Shown: in pieces, positions 1-6,113 of the stretch
Numbering within the stretch: position 1 is the first letter of the stretch
How the letters are laid out: every line of letters starts with the position of its first letter
Assembly (NCBI RefSeq): GCF_003019255.1
Contig: NZ_CP027846.1
Location: 2,170,001-2,234,000, forward strand
DNA from: Staphylococcus kloosii
GTDB taxonomy: Bacteria; Bacillota; Bacilli; Staphylococcales; Staphylococcaceae
DNA length: 64,000 nucleotides
Reading direction: 5' to 3'
Program-made: the position numbers and the translations under genes
The notes under the pieces: model-generated
Databases searched by the model: none
The model's input: only the letters and a program-made list of their open reading frames with translations
What the model was told of the DNA's origin: nothing

Positions 1-51
1 AGCAGTTATCGAGCCGTCATCTTGCTGGATGTAAGATTTAATTTGAGCCAT
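1..51 (-). CDS. Partial phage protein, start only
   Basis: An open frame begins with ATG at 51 on the minus strand and runs off the window after 17 codons (MAQIKSYIQQDDGSITA). It starts 14 bases beyond the ssb stop codon and continues the same early phage operon. Too little is visible to assign a family. It is probably a replication-region gene, judged from position only. Confidence 0.5.
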   Translation of the reverse strand, partial: MAQIKSYIQQDDGSITA

Positions 52-64
52 TTAATCAGTCCAA

Positions 65-448
65 TCAGAAAGGAAGATCGTCCGAAGTCACATCGTTATT
101 GTTATTTGCAAACGGATTATCTTGTTTAGTCTGTTGGTTAGATTGTTTACTATCTAGAAATTCCACTCTGTCCACGTTAACTTTAATTTTTTCTCGTTTG
201 TTGCCTTCCTTATCTTCGAAACGATCTTGTTTTAATTCACCTACAATTAATATCTTTGAGCCTTTTTGACAGTAAGTTTCAATGAGTTCTGCTGTTTTGC
301 CCCATGCTTCGATTTGGAAAAAGTTAGTTTCATCTTTTTTAAAATTACTACGTACACCTAGACCGAATTTCAATACTTGTGATTGTCCCGCTGCTTTCAT
401 TTCTAAATCATTAGTGATATTACCTGTTAAAATTGTTTGATTAGTCAT
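65..448 (-). CDS. ssb: Phage single-stranded DNA-binding protein
   Basis: The 127-residue product is an OB-fold SSB. The N-terminus MTNQTILTGNITND matches the family's first beta strand, and the core contains FFQIEAWGKTAELI and a GSKILIVGEL strand. An Asn/Gln-rich linker (about residues 103-120) leads to the acidic tail DDLPF, the conserved tip through which SSBs recruit partner proteins. It is shorter than chromosomal SSB (about 160-170 residues), as is usual for staphylococcal phages. Its ATG overlaps the stop of the upstream ERF gene by one base (TAATG), so the two are likely translationally coupled. Its expected role is to coat single strands during phage replication and annealing. Confidence 0.95.
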   Translation of the reverse strand: MTNQTILTGNITNDLEMKAAGQSQVLKFGLGVRSNFKKDETNFFQIEAWGKTAELIETYCQKGSKILIVGELKQDRFEDKEGNKREKIKVNVDRVEFLDSKQSNQQTKQDNPFANNNNDVTSDDLPF

Positions 449-1104
449 TATTTACTCTCCTTCGCTTGTTTGCTCCACTTGTCTAATGTAGAGATCATTG
501 TAGCTATTTGATTATTTGACAGTTGGTTAATGTCCTTGATATTTAGCTGTGCTTTAACTTTCTCTGCTGGTACGTCTTTACCATTTGATTGCATAAGTTG
601 GCTAAACATTTCGATTTCATCTTCAAGCGTCTTAATGTTCTTAGGGTCTACTTTTGAATATTTGTCTTGTTTTTCTTTAGCATCTGCGTCATCTTCATCA
701 GTTGGGATATTGAAGAATTTCATTAAGAAATAACGTTCAGCGTATGTTAAAGCTGTGCCATGTGCTTGTGAAATATCACTTTGTTGACCGAATGCATGGT
801 AACCAATGTCTAATTGCTCCTCTGGTTTGTCAGCGTTTATCCACTTGTAATTGAGGTCCATTTCTACCACAAAATCTATGACTTCATGACCTTTTTTATT
901 TTTGTAACTATGCGTTGTCCATTGTTCGTTTGTAGTGTTAGGCACTAATAGTAAATTGTGTTCAATCATTTTCGTTCTAATACGGTGTAAAATTTGTGAG
1001 CCTGATACATAAGAAAAGTTGTAACCTTTAGTATCTTTAGTGAATCCATCTATATTAGCTTTTACATCTGCTATTTTTTGGTATAAATTAAGTTCTTCAG
1101 TCAT
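448..1104 (-). CDS. erf: ERF-family single-strand annealing protein
   Basis: This 218-residue protein fits the ERF recombinase superfamily. The N-terminal half begins with NLYQKIADVKANIDGF and includes YNFSYVSGSQILHRIR and the family-typical stretch ISQAHGTALTYAERYFL (about residues 110-126). A charged tail rich in Asp and Lys follows. ERF proteins anneal complementary single strands during phage recombination and work with SSB, whose gene follows directly with a one-base overlap. The start overlaps the upstream DUF2483 gene by 8 bases, so this is a tightly packed early operon. Family assignment is from the sequence pattern. Its biochemical activity is inferred from the family. Confidence 0.9.
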   Translation of the reverse strand: MTEELNLYQKIADVKANIDGFTKDTKGYNFSYVSGSQILHRIRTKMIEHNLLLVPNTTNEQWTTHSYKNKKGHEVIDFVVEMDLNYKWINADKPEEQLDIGYHAFGQQSDISQAHGTALTYAERYFLMKFFNIPTDEDDADAKEKQDKYSKVDPKNIKTLEDEIEMFSQLMQSNGKDVPAEKVKAQLNIKDINQLSNNQIATMISTLDKWSKQAKESK

Positions 1105-1318
1105 AATCCACCTCTTCGTATTCAGTTGTTTCAGTTACTGTCTTTTTAATTGCAATGTGTTTCGTCATATCAATAATGCTGTTATCTAGTCCGTTAAATT
1201 CTCGACTATCTCTTTTATCCGTTGAATATTTGATAGTATCGTTAGATTCAGATGGTTTGTTTGTAATATATAGCTCATCATCTTTTTTCTTAATTAGGTA
1301 TGTGACTGTCTGTTTCAT
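1097..1318 (-). CDS. DUF2483-type staphylococcal phage protein
   Basis: The 73-residue protein has the pattern remembered for DUF2483 of staphylococcal phages: a MKQTVTYLIKK start, YITNKP, REFNGLD and an AIKKTVTETTEYEEV ending. It has no membrane segment or signal. It overlaps the preceding 92-residue gene by 29 bases and the following ERF gene by 8 bases. The function of the family is unknown. Its constant place just ahead of the annealase/SSB genes suggests a role in early phage replication or its control, which is inference from position. Confidence 0.8.
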   Translation of the reverse strand: MKQTVTYLIKKKDDELYITNKPSESNDTIKYSTDKRDSREFNGLDNSIIDMTKHIAIKKTVTETTEYEEVDYD

Positions 1319-1568
1319 CAGTTATCAACCTTTCGTTAGCCATGACCTCTTTCATAGCTTTAAGTGCTTGTTTAGCTTCTTCTTGCTTATGCCAATCGTA
1401 TATATGAATTGAGGCGTAACCTTTCTCGTAGTAATCACTGAAATGTGTAAATGCTATGCCAAGTGTTGCGTCGTCGAATTGTTTAAAAGTGACATGTCCT
1501 TCGATGTGTGAATAAGCTAGTTTGATGTTTAAGTCGTGGGACATGTTGAGTAAGCGATGTGTGTTCAT
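1290..1568 (-). CDS. Small early phage protein, unknown
   Basis: This 92-residue protein has a strong ribosome binding site (GGGAGGACGTCAAT before ATG) and lies in the early operon. The sequence is soluble and mixed, with aromatic-rich strands (IAFTHFSDYYEKGYASIHIYDW) and a helix EEAKQALKAMKEVM. It looks like one of the short DUF proteins common between the antirepressor and ssb in staphylococcal siphoviruses, but I do not recognise the family with certainty. The 3' end overlaps the DUF2483 gene by 29 bases in another frame. Confidence 0.75.
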   Translation of the reverse strand: MNTHRLLNMSHDLNIKLAYSHIEGHVTFKQFDDATLGIAFTHFSDYYEKGYASIHIYDWHKQEEAKQALKAMKEVMANERLITDETDSHIPN

Positions 1569-1646
1569 ATTGACGTCCTCCCATATTTAGTTGTATAGTT
1601 AAGTTGTTAAAATTTATTAAATACTCGACTGTGAGCTAACCCCACA

Positions 1647-1817
1647 TTAGCTTGCAGTCTTTTTATTTGCGAAAAAATATTTATCAAAGAATGCATATGT
1701 CAATACTGCGAGTACTGTGCCTGTGAATATCGCTGATGTGAAATACACACCAATTAACATTAAAGCTAGTGTGAATACCATCCACGCTGTGAATGCGATA
1801 TAAAAAGATTTATTCAT
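1647..1817 (-). CDS. Small two-helix membrane protein (DUF1270-like)
   Basis: A 56-codon frame begins with ATG at 1817 behind a clear TAAGGAGGGATAGC ribosome site and ends with TAA at 1647. The protein is almost entirely hydrophobic, with two membrane segments (about residues 5-23 and 26-43), followed by DKYFFANKKTAS. Length, two-helix layout and aromatic-basic tail resemble the DUF1270 proteins encoded at the same place in many staphylococcal phages. The family match is tentative. It sits between the 69-residue gene and the 92-residue gene and shares their transcription. Confidence 0.65.
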   Translation of the reverse strand: MNKSFYIAFTAWMVFTLALMLIGVYFTSAIFTGTVLAVLTYAFFDKYFFANKKTAS

Positions 1818-1828
1818 GCTATCCCTCC

Positions 1829-2038
1829 TTATAAATTAGATTCTTTTATAAAAATATGTTCTTCGATAAAGTCGATTGCAGGTCTAATTTTGATGTAACG
1901 TTTGTTACCTTTACCGAAACGGTACATACATGCTTCTTGGAATGCTTTATTCGAAAAAACTTTATCTTCCAAATCATCTTTAGAAATTCCGCTAACTTTT
2001 ACAAACTCTTTTGCGTCTGCAAATCCGATATATTCCAT
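1829..2038 (-). CDS. Early phage protein, possible DNA-binding
   Basis: The 69-residue product follows a good ribosome site (AAAGGAGCCAATAAAG). It starts MEYIGFADAKEFVKVSGIS and continues with a helix-rich stretch and a basic segment RFGKGNKRYIKIRPAIDF. A short helix-turn-helix followed by a basic beta hairpin would suit a winged-helix or excisionase-like protein, but I cannot place it in a named family. It is the first leftward gene beyond the counter-oriented 161-residue gene and leads the DUF1270-like/DUF2483/erf/ssb run. Confidence 0.7.
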   Translation of the reverse strand: MEYIGFADAKEFVKVSGISKDDLEDKVFSNKAFQEACMYRFGKGNKRYIKIRPAIDFIEEHIFIKESNL

Positions 2039-2058
2039 CTTTATTGGCTCCTTTCGTG

Positions 2059-2085
2059 TATAATGTTGTTATCGCTACTGCGATA
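2059..2085 (+). promoter_or_regulatory. -10 element and palindrome ahead of the 161-residue gene
   Basis: A perfect TATAAT lies at 2059-2064 on the plus strand. Beginning 6 bases downstream is a perfect inverted repeat TATCGC-TACT-GCGATA (2070-2085), where transcription would start. No good -35 is seen at 17-bp spacing. The site could be an operator or the top of a small leader hairpin for the gene starting at 2102. Confidence 0.45.
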
Positions 2086-2101
2086 GTGGGTGGTGTGAAA
2101 A

Positions 2102-2587
2102 ATGGAAAACATTGATAATTACAAAACTTATATTTCGATTGCAGGGTTTTTACTGTCTCTTATTAATTTTTGGTTTATATTTTTGAAACAACGTCCAAAT
2201 TTTAAAGTTAAAATTAAACAAATTGCAGATAGTACTAGCGACTTTTACATAGAATTTATTTTCACTAATAAATCTAATAAAGCTTTGTCTATAACTGGTA
2301 TAATGGCTAAATCTAAAGACGAAGAATTTAATGGGGTCTACGATATTCAAAATATTATGCCCAGTAAATTCTTTAAAGAACCTCATAGAACCAGCGGTTT
2401 ACCTTTAAAGTTAGATCCTTATCAATCTATGAAATGTTTTATTCAGTTTGAGAAAAATACTGCAGATAAAGATTTTGACTACGACTGTTTAAAGTTCAAA
2501 ATTTCAACTAGTCGAAAACCTAAAAATGTTTGCATAACTATCCCCAAAAATTTAGTAATAGAGCAAGAAGATTTATACTTAATGTGA
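2102..2587 (+). CDS. Membrane-anchored unknown protein, counter-oriented in the phage early region
   Basis: The 161-residue product has one N-terminal membrane helix (about residues 9-28, ISIAGFLLSLINFWFIFL) followed by a soluble domain of about 130 residues. Alternating strands (IEFIFTNKSNKALSITGI, MKCFIQFEKN, DCLKFKIST) suggest a beta-sandwich. Translation starts behind GGGTGGTG. It is transcribed against the surrounding early operon and has its own -10, so it is probably expressed independently, possibly from the lysogen. This is the typical layout of a phage moron gene. No family is recognised. Superinfection exclusion or host-surface modification are guesses from topology and orientation only. 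Confidence 0.75.
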   Translation: MENIDNYKTYISIAGFLLSLINFWFIFLKQRPNFKVKIKQIADSTSDFYIEFIFTNKSNKALSITGIMAKSKDEEFNGVYDIQNIMPSKFFKEPHRTSGLPLKLDPYQSMKCFIQFEKNTADKDFDYDCLKFKISTSRKPKNVCITIPKNLVIEQEDLYLM

Positions 2588-2624
2588 TAATTGTAAAAAT
2601 CAAAATAAATTTATCTTCATCCAT
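2538..2624 (-). CDS. Possible 28-residue membrane peptide
   Basis: An ATG at 2624, with AAGGGTG ahead of it, opens a 28-codon frame (MDEDKFILIFTIITLS then a second hydrophobic half ending NFWG). It overlaps the end of the upstream 29-codon frame by 8 bases and runs antisense into the 3' end of the 161-residue gene. The single membrane helix and overlap coupling are suggestive, but the frame is too short to be sure. Confidence 0.3.
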   Translation of the reverse strand: MDEDKFILIFTIITLSINLLALLLNFWG

Positions 2625-2706
2625 GATTTACACCCTTAACACTCTTAATCTCTTCCGCCAAGATGACGATTAGGGGTGTTATTTTTAACGCTTGTTTTAG
2701 CTTCAT
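2617..2706 (-). CDS. Possible 29-residue phage peptide
   Basis: An ATG at 2706 follows a near-perfect ribosome site (AAAGGAGGAAACGG) directly downstream of the antirepressor gene. The frame encodes MKLKQALKITPLIVILAEE followed by IKSVKGVNHG and ends in TGA. The strength and spacing of the ribosome site are the main evidence. Function is unknown. Confidence 0.45.
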   Translation of the reverse strand: MKLKQALKITPLIVILAEEIKSVKGVNHG

Positions 2707-2728
2707 TCCGTTTCCTCCTTTAAGTTGG

Positions 2729-3478
2729 TTAGATTTCGATTTGCTTTTCAATAACTGGCAAGATGCCTTCATCCTTTAACAAGTCATAAATAAATAATCT
2801 TCCTTGTTGTGTCCATTTCGTGCTTACCTTTGAATGTTCTTCATCTAGCGCATATGTGCTTGTCTGCGTGTAACCTTTATCTTGGTATTTAGCGTAGAGT
2901 AACCAGATATCACCTTGCTTATACTGAACCCCTAAATCATGTAGCAATGTGTTCAACGCTCTAGCACTCATGCCGTAATCCTTTGCTATCTTGCTGACTG
3001 ATAAAAGTGATTTATTCTGTAGTACCAAGTCGTAATAAGTAGCTTTAGGCTTTAACTCGCCTATTTGCTGTTTTTGAATACTGTTCTCAAGTTGTAGTTC
3101 TTCGTTACGTTCTAAGTTCTCTAATAATTGAGCAACAGCCTCTTTATACGAACCGGGTAATTTATTCTGTAGTGCGTTTTCCATTTCATTAAATTTATTA
3201 ATGTAAGCCATTTTGAAATCGTTATGACCTTGAATGTTGAACATATACAAAGTGAAACCGTCTTTGGTTAAAAGGTATTCCTTTAATCTTCTACCTGTAT
3301 TGTCTTTATATTCGCTAGGAATAATTACTGAGCTCACATTTGAGCTGAGCATAATTTTTTCTAAATCTCTAATCACGTTTTTATGTGCTTTGCCTAATTC
3401 TTGAGCAATTACTCTACTAGAGACTACTGCACCTAGTTCCGAGTTGTTTTCAATTTGAATTGTTTGTAATTCATTCAT
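2729..3478 (-). CDS. ant: Phage antirepressor, Rha N-terminus and KilA-C tail
   Basis: I take the ATG at 3478 (MNELQTIQIENN), 7 bases after AGAGGTGA, rather than an earlier in-frame ATG lacking such a site. The 249-residue protein has an N-terminal Rha-type domain (VVSSRVIAQELGKAHKNVIRD, then YLLTKDGFTLYMFNI) and a C-terminal ANT/KilA-C domain (AKDYGMSARALNTLLHDLG, YKQGDIWLLYAKYQDKGY). Such proteins counter the phage repressor or drive early functions. It is the second gene of the rightward-facing minus-strand early operon after cro, and a repressor operator lies just ahead of it at 3497-3513. Confidence 0.9.
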   Translation of the reverse strand: MNELQTIQIENNSELGAVVSSRVIAQELGKAHKNVIRDLEKIMLSSNVSSVIIPSEYKDNTGRRLKEYLLTKDGFTLYMFNIQGHNDFKMAYINKFNEMENALQNKLPGSYKEAVAQLLENLERNEELQLENSIQKQQIGELKPKATYYDLVLQNKSLLSVSKIAKDYGMSARALNTLLHDLGVQYKQGDIWLLYAKYQDKGYTQTSTYALDEEHSKVSTKWTQQGRLFIYDLLKDEGILPVIEKQIEI

Positions 3479-3496
3479 TAACTGTTCACCTCTTCT

Positions 3497-3513
3497 TATC
3501 ACTTAAAGTGATA
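3497..3513. promoter_or_regulatory. Repressor operator ahead of the antirepressor
   Basis: The 17-bp TATCACTTAAAGTGATA is a perfect palindrome around a central base. It differs by one base from the operator in the cro promoter (3757-3773). It lies between the cro stop codon and the antirepressor start, overlapping the latter's leader. Confidence 0.7.
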
Positions 3514-3519
3514 GTGATA

Positions 3520-3720
3520 TTAAATTTTTTTGGCCTTGATGTAATCTACTTCCGTATCAAACAACTTAGCCAAAGCATATAATTGAATGCCCTTTAATTC
3601 TGTATCGTCTTTCTCCCATCTGATAACAGTGTGTTTAGTGACACCTAACTTATCTGCAACGTCTTGCTGTGTCATTTTTGAATTAATCCTCCAAACTTTG
3701 ACTGGAAATTCTCTTGGCAT
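3520..3720 (-). CDS. cro: Cro-like helix-turn-helix repressor
   Basis: This 66-residue XRE-type protein has a full helix-turn-helix (MTQQDVADKLGVTKHTVIRWEKDDTEL, about residues 16-42) and no further domain. The ATG at 3720 follows CTAGGAGGTG. It is divergent from the cI gene across an operator-filled 165-bp gap and opens the early operon, the expected place of Cro. The promoter at 3750-3779 has an operator exactly in its spacer, so repression by CI and probably self-control by Cro are likely. Confidence 0.9.
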   Translation of the reverse strand: MPREFPVKVWRINSKMTQQDVADKLGVTKHTVIRWEKDDTELKGIQLYALAKLFDTEVDYIKAKKI

Positions 3721-3749
3721 TTTTAATCACCTCCTAGTTGCTAAATACA

Positions 3750-3779
3750 ATATTACTATTACTTAAAGTGATATGTCAA
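3750..3779 (-). promoter_or_regulatory. Early (cro) promoter with operator in the spacer
   Basis: On the minus strand TTGACA (3779-3774) is followed after 18 bases by TAATAT (3755-3750). The spacer contains the 17-bp operator TATTACTTAAAGTGATA (3757-3773), so a bound repressor would cover the promoter. Confidence 0.8.
3757..3773. promoter_or_regulatory. Operator within the cro promoter
   Basis: TATTACTTAAAGTGATA matches the perfect palindrome at 3497-3513 except for one base. It fills the spacer between the -35 and -10 of the cro promoter. Confidence 0.75.
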
Positions 3780-3811
3780 CATAAAAAGTAATATTTTTTC
3801 TTAAAAAGTGA

Positions 3812-3828
3812 TATTACCTATTGTAATA
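3812..3828. promoter_or_regulatory. Operator in the cI-cro gap
   Basis: TATTAC-CTATT-GTAATA is a 17-bp inverted repeat with perfect 6-bp arms, the same spacing as the other operators. Additional half-sites (AAAGTAATATT at about 3785 and AAAAAGTGATATT at about 3803) lie between it and the cro promoter. Confidence 0.65.
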
Positions 3829-3851
3829 ATAGTTTACTTATGGTAAGTTAA

Positions 3852-3868
3852 TATTACATTAAGTAATA
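3852..3868. promoter_or_regulatory. Operator just ahead of cI
   Basis: TATTAC-ATTAA-GTAATA has perfect 6-bp arms and lies 18 bases before the cI start, abutting its ribosome site. It probably mediates autoregulation of cI. Confidence 0.65.
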
Positions 3869-3885
3869 TTAAAGGAGCAGAAAAT

Positions 3886-4221
3886 ATGGAGTATAAAAGC
3901 GCTAGAAAAATTTTGTCGGAGAACTTAGAACAACTTATGAAACAAAACAACATTACACAAACAGAACTTTCTGAAGCTATTGGCGTAAGTCAATCAACTA
4001 TTTCTAATTGGATAAAAGAAGTAAAATATCCACGTATTGGAAAAATCGAAGAACTTGCTGAATATTTCAATGTTCCCAAATCTCGGATTACTGAAAGACA
4101 AGCTGTAGTCAATGAAAAACAAGACACAATCGCAGCACACTTTGATAAAGAAAATTTAACAGATGCTGAAAAACAAGAAGTTGAGGATTTTATTAACTAT
4201 CTAAAAAGTAAACGTAAATAA
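3886..4221 (+). CDS. cI: CI-like phage repressor without a protease domain
   Basis: The 111-residue protein has an N-terminal helix-turn-helix (ITQTELSEAIGVSQSTISNWIKEVKYPRIGKIEELAEYFNV, about residues 22-63) followed only by a short helical tail ending in a Lys-rich segment. It lacks the S24 self-cleavage domain found in lambda-type repressors (usually about 200-240 residues). Translation starts behind AAAGGAGCAG. The next gene, 12 bases downstream, is an ImmA-like protein, so the repressor is probably removed by a partner protease rather than by RecA-stimulated self-cleavage. Divergence from cro across palindromic operators supports its role as the lysogeny repressor. Confidence 0.88.
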   Translation: MEYKSARKILSENLEQLMKQNNITQTELSEAIGVSQSTISNWIKEVKYPRIGKIEELAEYFNVPKSRITERQAVVNEKQDTIAAHFDKENLTDAEKQEVEDFINYLKSKRK

Positions 4222-4233
4222 AGGGTGTATTAG

Positions 4234-4698
4234 ATGGGAAAATATGAGGAATTAGTAAATAAATATAAAGACTTAAATATTATTGAAACTGATATGCTTC
4301 CATCATTTCAATCAGGTATGTATTTTAATAACAAAATTTATATTAACAGTAATAGATCCGAAGCAGTTAAGTTAGAAACGTTAGCAGAAGAATTAGCACA
4401 TCATAAACTCACATACGGGAATATAACTGACCAATCTCAATTTAACAACAGAAAATTTGAAGGATATGCAAGACGTTATGCAATGGAGCAACTCGTTTCA
4501 TTAGAAGGTATCATAGACGCTTTTAAAAATGGTTGCCATAATTTATATGAGATAGCTAATTTTTTTGAAGTTTCAGCAGGTTATGTACAAAATTGCTTGT
4601 CTCATTATAAACGTAAATATGGCACTTATGCTCGATGTGGGGATTATGTAATTCAGTTTGAGCCATTAAGAGTTTTTGAATATAAAAAAATAGATTAA
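4234..4698 (+). CDS. ImmA/IrrE-like putative metallopeptidase
   Basis: The 154-residue protein follows cI by 12 bases. It has the ImmA/IrrE layout: an N-terminal strand region (GMYFNNKIYINSN), a helix with ETLAEELAHHKLT (about residues 48-60), then NRKFEGYARRYAMEQL with candidate third-ligand glutamates at 76 and 85, and a helix-turn-helix-like segment (LYEIANFFEVSAGYVQNCL). The normal HExxH metal motif reads EELAH here, with Glu52 where the first His is expected. From memory this variant also occurs in other staphylococcal phage homologues. The likely role is destruction of the CI repressor during induction, inferred from family and context. Confidence 0.85.
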   Translation: MGKYEELVNKYKDLNIIETDMLPSFQSGMYFNNKIYINSNRSEAVKLETLAEELAHHKLTYGNITDQSQFNNRKFEGYARRYAMEQLVSLEGIIDAFKNGCHNLYEIANFFEVSAGYVQNCLSHYKRKYGTYARCGDYVIQFEPLRVFEYKKID

Positions 4699-4712
4699 AG
4701 GATGGATGTAGA

Positions 4713-5693
4713 ATGACTGAAATGAAAGATTTTATTTATTTAGATATGGATTCCGTATCTAGTATATCAGCCCAATTATTTGAAGGTAATATTACAGAAC
4801 TTATAGATGAGAAAGCAGTACAAAGAGGAAATAATATTGAGGATAATTACGGAAGTAATGAATCGAAAAGCACAGGTGCAAAAGCAGGAACACATGGTAC
4901 AGGGGTAAATGGTAATAAAACAAATCAGACTTTTGAAGGTAAAACAATAGAATTTTTTAATAATGATACTTTTAAAACTGGAGTTAAGAAAGCTTATGAT
5001 GATTTCCTTTATAACAAAGTAAATGAGGTGCTAAAAGAAAATCATGAAATACATTCCTTAGAAAATAGTAATCAATTTGATTTTGTTGATATTGATGATG
5101 ATTTTAGTGTTTTAGATTTACATACTTCTTCAAGAATATTTGATACTGAGTTACTAAGACAAATGCCATACATTAATAATCGACTTGAACTACCAACTAT
5201 TAAATATTTAGAAGATAAGTACAAAAGTGCAGATAAATATCTTACAAATCCAGGGTCAAAAAAATTGCCAGGTCATTTTGAAAATATTGAAGAATTGCAA
5301 GAATTTCATGAAAGTTTCCATGCAATGTCATTAATGAAAACTTTTAACGAAATGAGCAAACATTTAGCTAGTGTATTAGGGAATAAAATAATCTTTAACA
5401 AAGGCAATACAATATTGATTGGTGATAGAGAAAATTTGAGGATTCCAGGAGAAACAATATCACTAGCTAATGAAGTTAAACTAAAAGGTTTCGGAAGGAA
5501 AATTACAAGAACAGTCGCATTATCTTCTGTAACTAATTTTCAGAATGTAGAATTTGATAAAGAAGAATTTCTTTCAAAAGGCACTCAAGGCATGCTGATG
5601 ATTTTTCTAACCTCTGTTTTAGGTTTAAAAGAAAATGACACCTTCGATATAATTCAACCAATTGGATTAGAATTCTCAAAAGTGCCTAGATAG
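4713..5693 (+). CDS. DUF6414-like accessory protein in the lysogeny module
   Basis: The 326-residue protein begins KDFIYLDMDSVSSISAQLFEG, a pattern I associate with DUF6414 (FIYLD near the start, then S-x-x-AQL), and ends with a strand-rich part containing IIQPIGLEFSK. Between about residues 40 and 72 is a Ser/Gly/Thr/Asn-rich linker. There are no membrane segments. It follows the ImmA-like gene by 14 bases behind AAGGATGG, so it is likely co-transcribed with cI in the lysogen. Such lysogeny-module cargo often protects the host or excludes other phages. That function is inference, and the family has no established role known to me. Confidence 0.7.
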   Translation: MTEMKDFIYLDMDSVSSISAQLFEGNITELIDEKAVQRGNNIEDNYGSNESKSTGAKAGTHGTGVNGNKTNQTFEGKTIEFFNNDTFKTGVKKAYDDFLYNKVNEVLKENHEIHSLENSNQFDFVDIDDDFSVLDLHTSSRIFDTELLRQMPYINNRLELPTIKYLEDKYKSADKYLTNPGSKKLPGHFENIEELQEFHESFHAMSLMKTFNEMSKHLASVLGNKIIFNKGNTILIGDRENLRIPGETISLANEVKLKGFGRKITRTVALSSVTNFQNVEFDKEEFLSKGTQGMLMIFLTSVLGLKENDTFDIIQPIGLEFSKVPR

Positions 5694-5852
5694 TTCTTTC
5701 TCTACATGTTTTTGAACATCTGATTTATGCATATTTTCTTCGTATTCACTTATTTTGTTTTTGGTTTTCTGATAATTCTTATGGTGTGAATCAGACATAG
5801 TTTGACGTTCTTTTTCAATTTGAGATATTTTATTTTTAATCAATTTAATCAT
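5676..5852 (-). CDS. Small charged helical phage protein
   Basis: I choose ATG at 5852, 8 bases after AAGGGTG. Upstream GTG and ATG codons in the same frame overlap that site. The 58-residue product (MIKLIKNKISQIEKERQTM to VEKELSRHF) is very rich in Lys, Glu and Asn and predicted to be one long helix with coiled-coil character. It converges with the DUF6414-like gene and overlaps its 3' end by 18 bases. No family is recognised. Confidence 0.5.
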   Translation of the reverse strand: MIKLIKNKISQIEKERQTMSDSHHKNYQKTKNKISEYEENMHKSDVQKHVEKELSRHF

Positions 5853-5906
5853 ACACATCACACCCTTTTTAATTATTATAGCATGTTTTTTTTATTTTTA
5901 CACCAT

Positions 5907-5926
5907 GGGCACCCCCTACCGTGCCC
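5907..5926. other. GC-rich hairpin ahead of the 37-residue membrane peptide
   Basis: GGGCAC (5907-5912) and GTGCCC (5921-5926) pair perfectly around an 8-base C-rich loop, in otherwise very AT-rich DNA. It is followed on the plus strand by TATATAAAATTT. It could be a weak terminator for the preceding gene or part of the leader of the downstream peptide gene. Confidence 0.45.
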
Positions 5927-5959
5927 TATATAAAATTTAAATAAAGGGGCAAACTATTC

Positions 5960-6073
5960 ATGGATAATATATTAGTCTATGCAGAGTATATAATAGTTGG
6001 GATTATTTTAGCATCATCTCTGCTCTTTCAACGTGTTAGAACATTTAGATATTTTAAAAAGAAAAATAAATAA
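5960..6073 (+). CDS. 37-residue membrane peptide, possible type I toxin
   Basis: ATG at 5960, about 9 bases after AAAGGGGC, opens a 37-codon frame: MDNILVYAEYIIVGIILASS, then LLFQ and a basic tail RVRTFRYFKKKNK. One membrane helix (about residues 6-24) followed by a positively charged tail is the layout of several type I toxins such as YonT- or SprG-like peptides. Hairpins flank the gene (5907-5926 and 6072-6094). I see no proven antisense RNA, though a weak minus-strand TTGAAA-15-TAAAAT lies near 6010-6035. Identity is unknown. Confidence 0.5.
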   Translation: MDNILVYAEYIIVGIILASSLLFQRVRTFRYFKKKNK

Positions 6074-6094
6074 CGCCTAACTGAGTTAGACGTT
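6072..6094 (+). other. Hairpin between two small phage genes
   Basis: AACGCCTAACT and AGTTAGACGTT form an almost perfect 11-bp inverted repeat (one G-T pair on RNA) around a single base. It begins at the stop codon of the 37-residue gene and ends just before the ribosome site of the next gene. It lacks a U tract, so translational control or RNA processing is more likely than termination. Confidence 0.5.
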
Positions 6095-6113
6095 GAGAGG
6101 TGGTGAAATTAAT

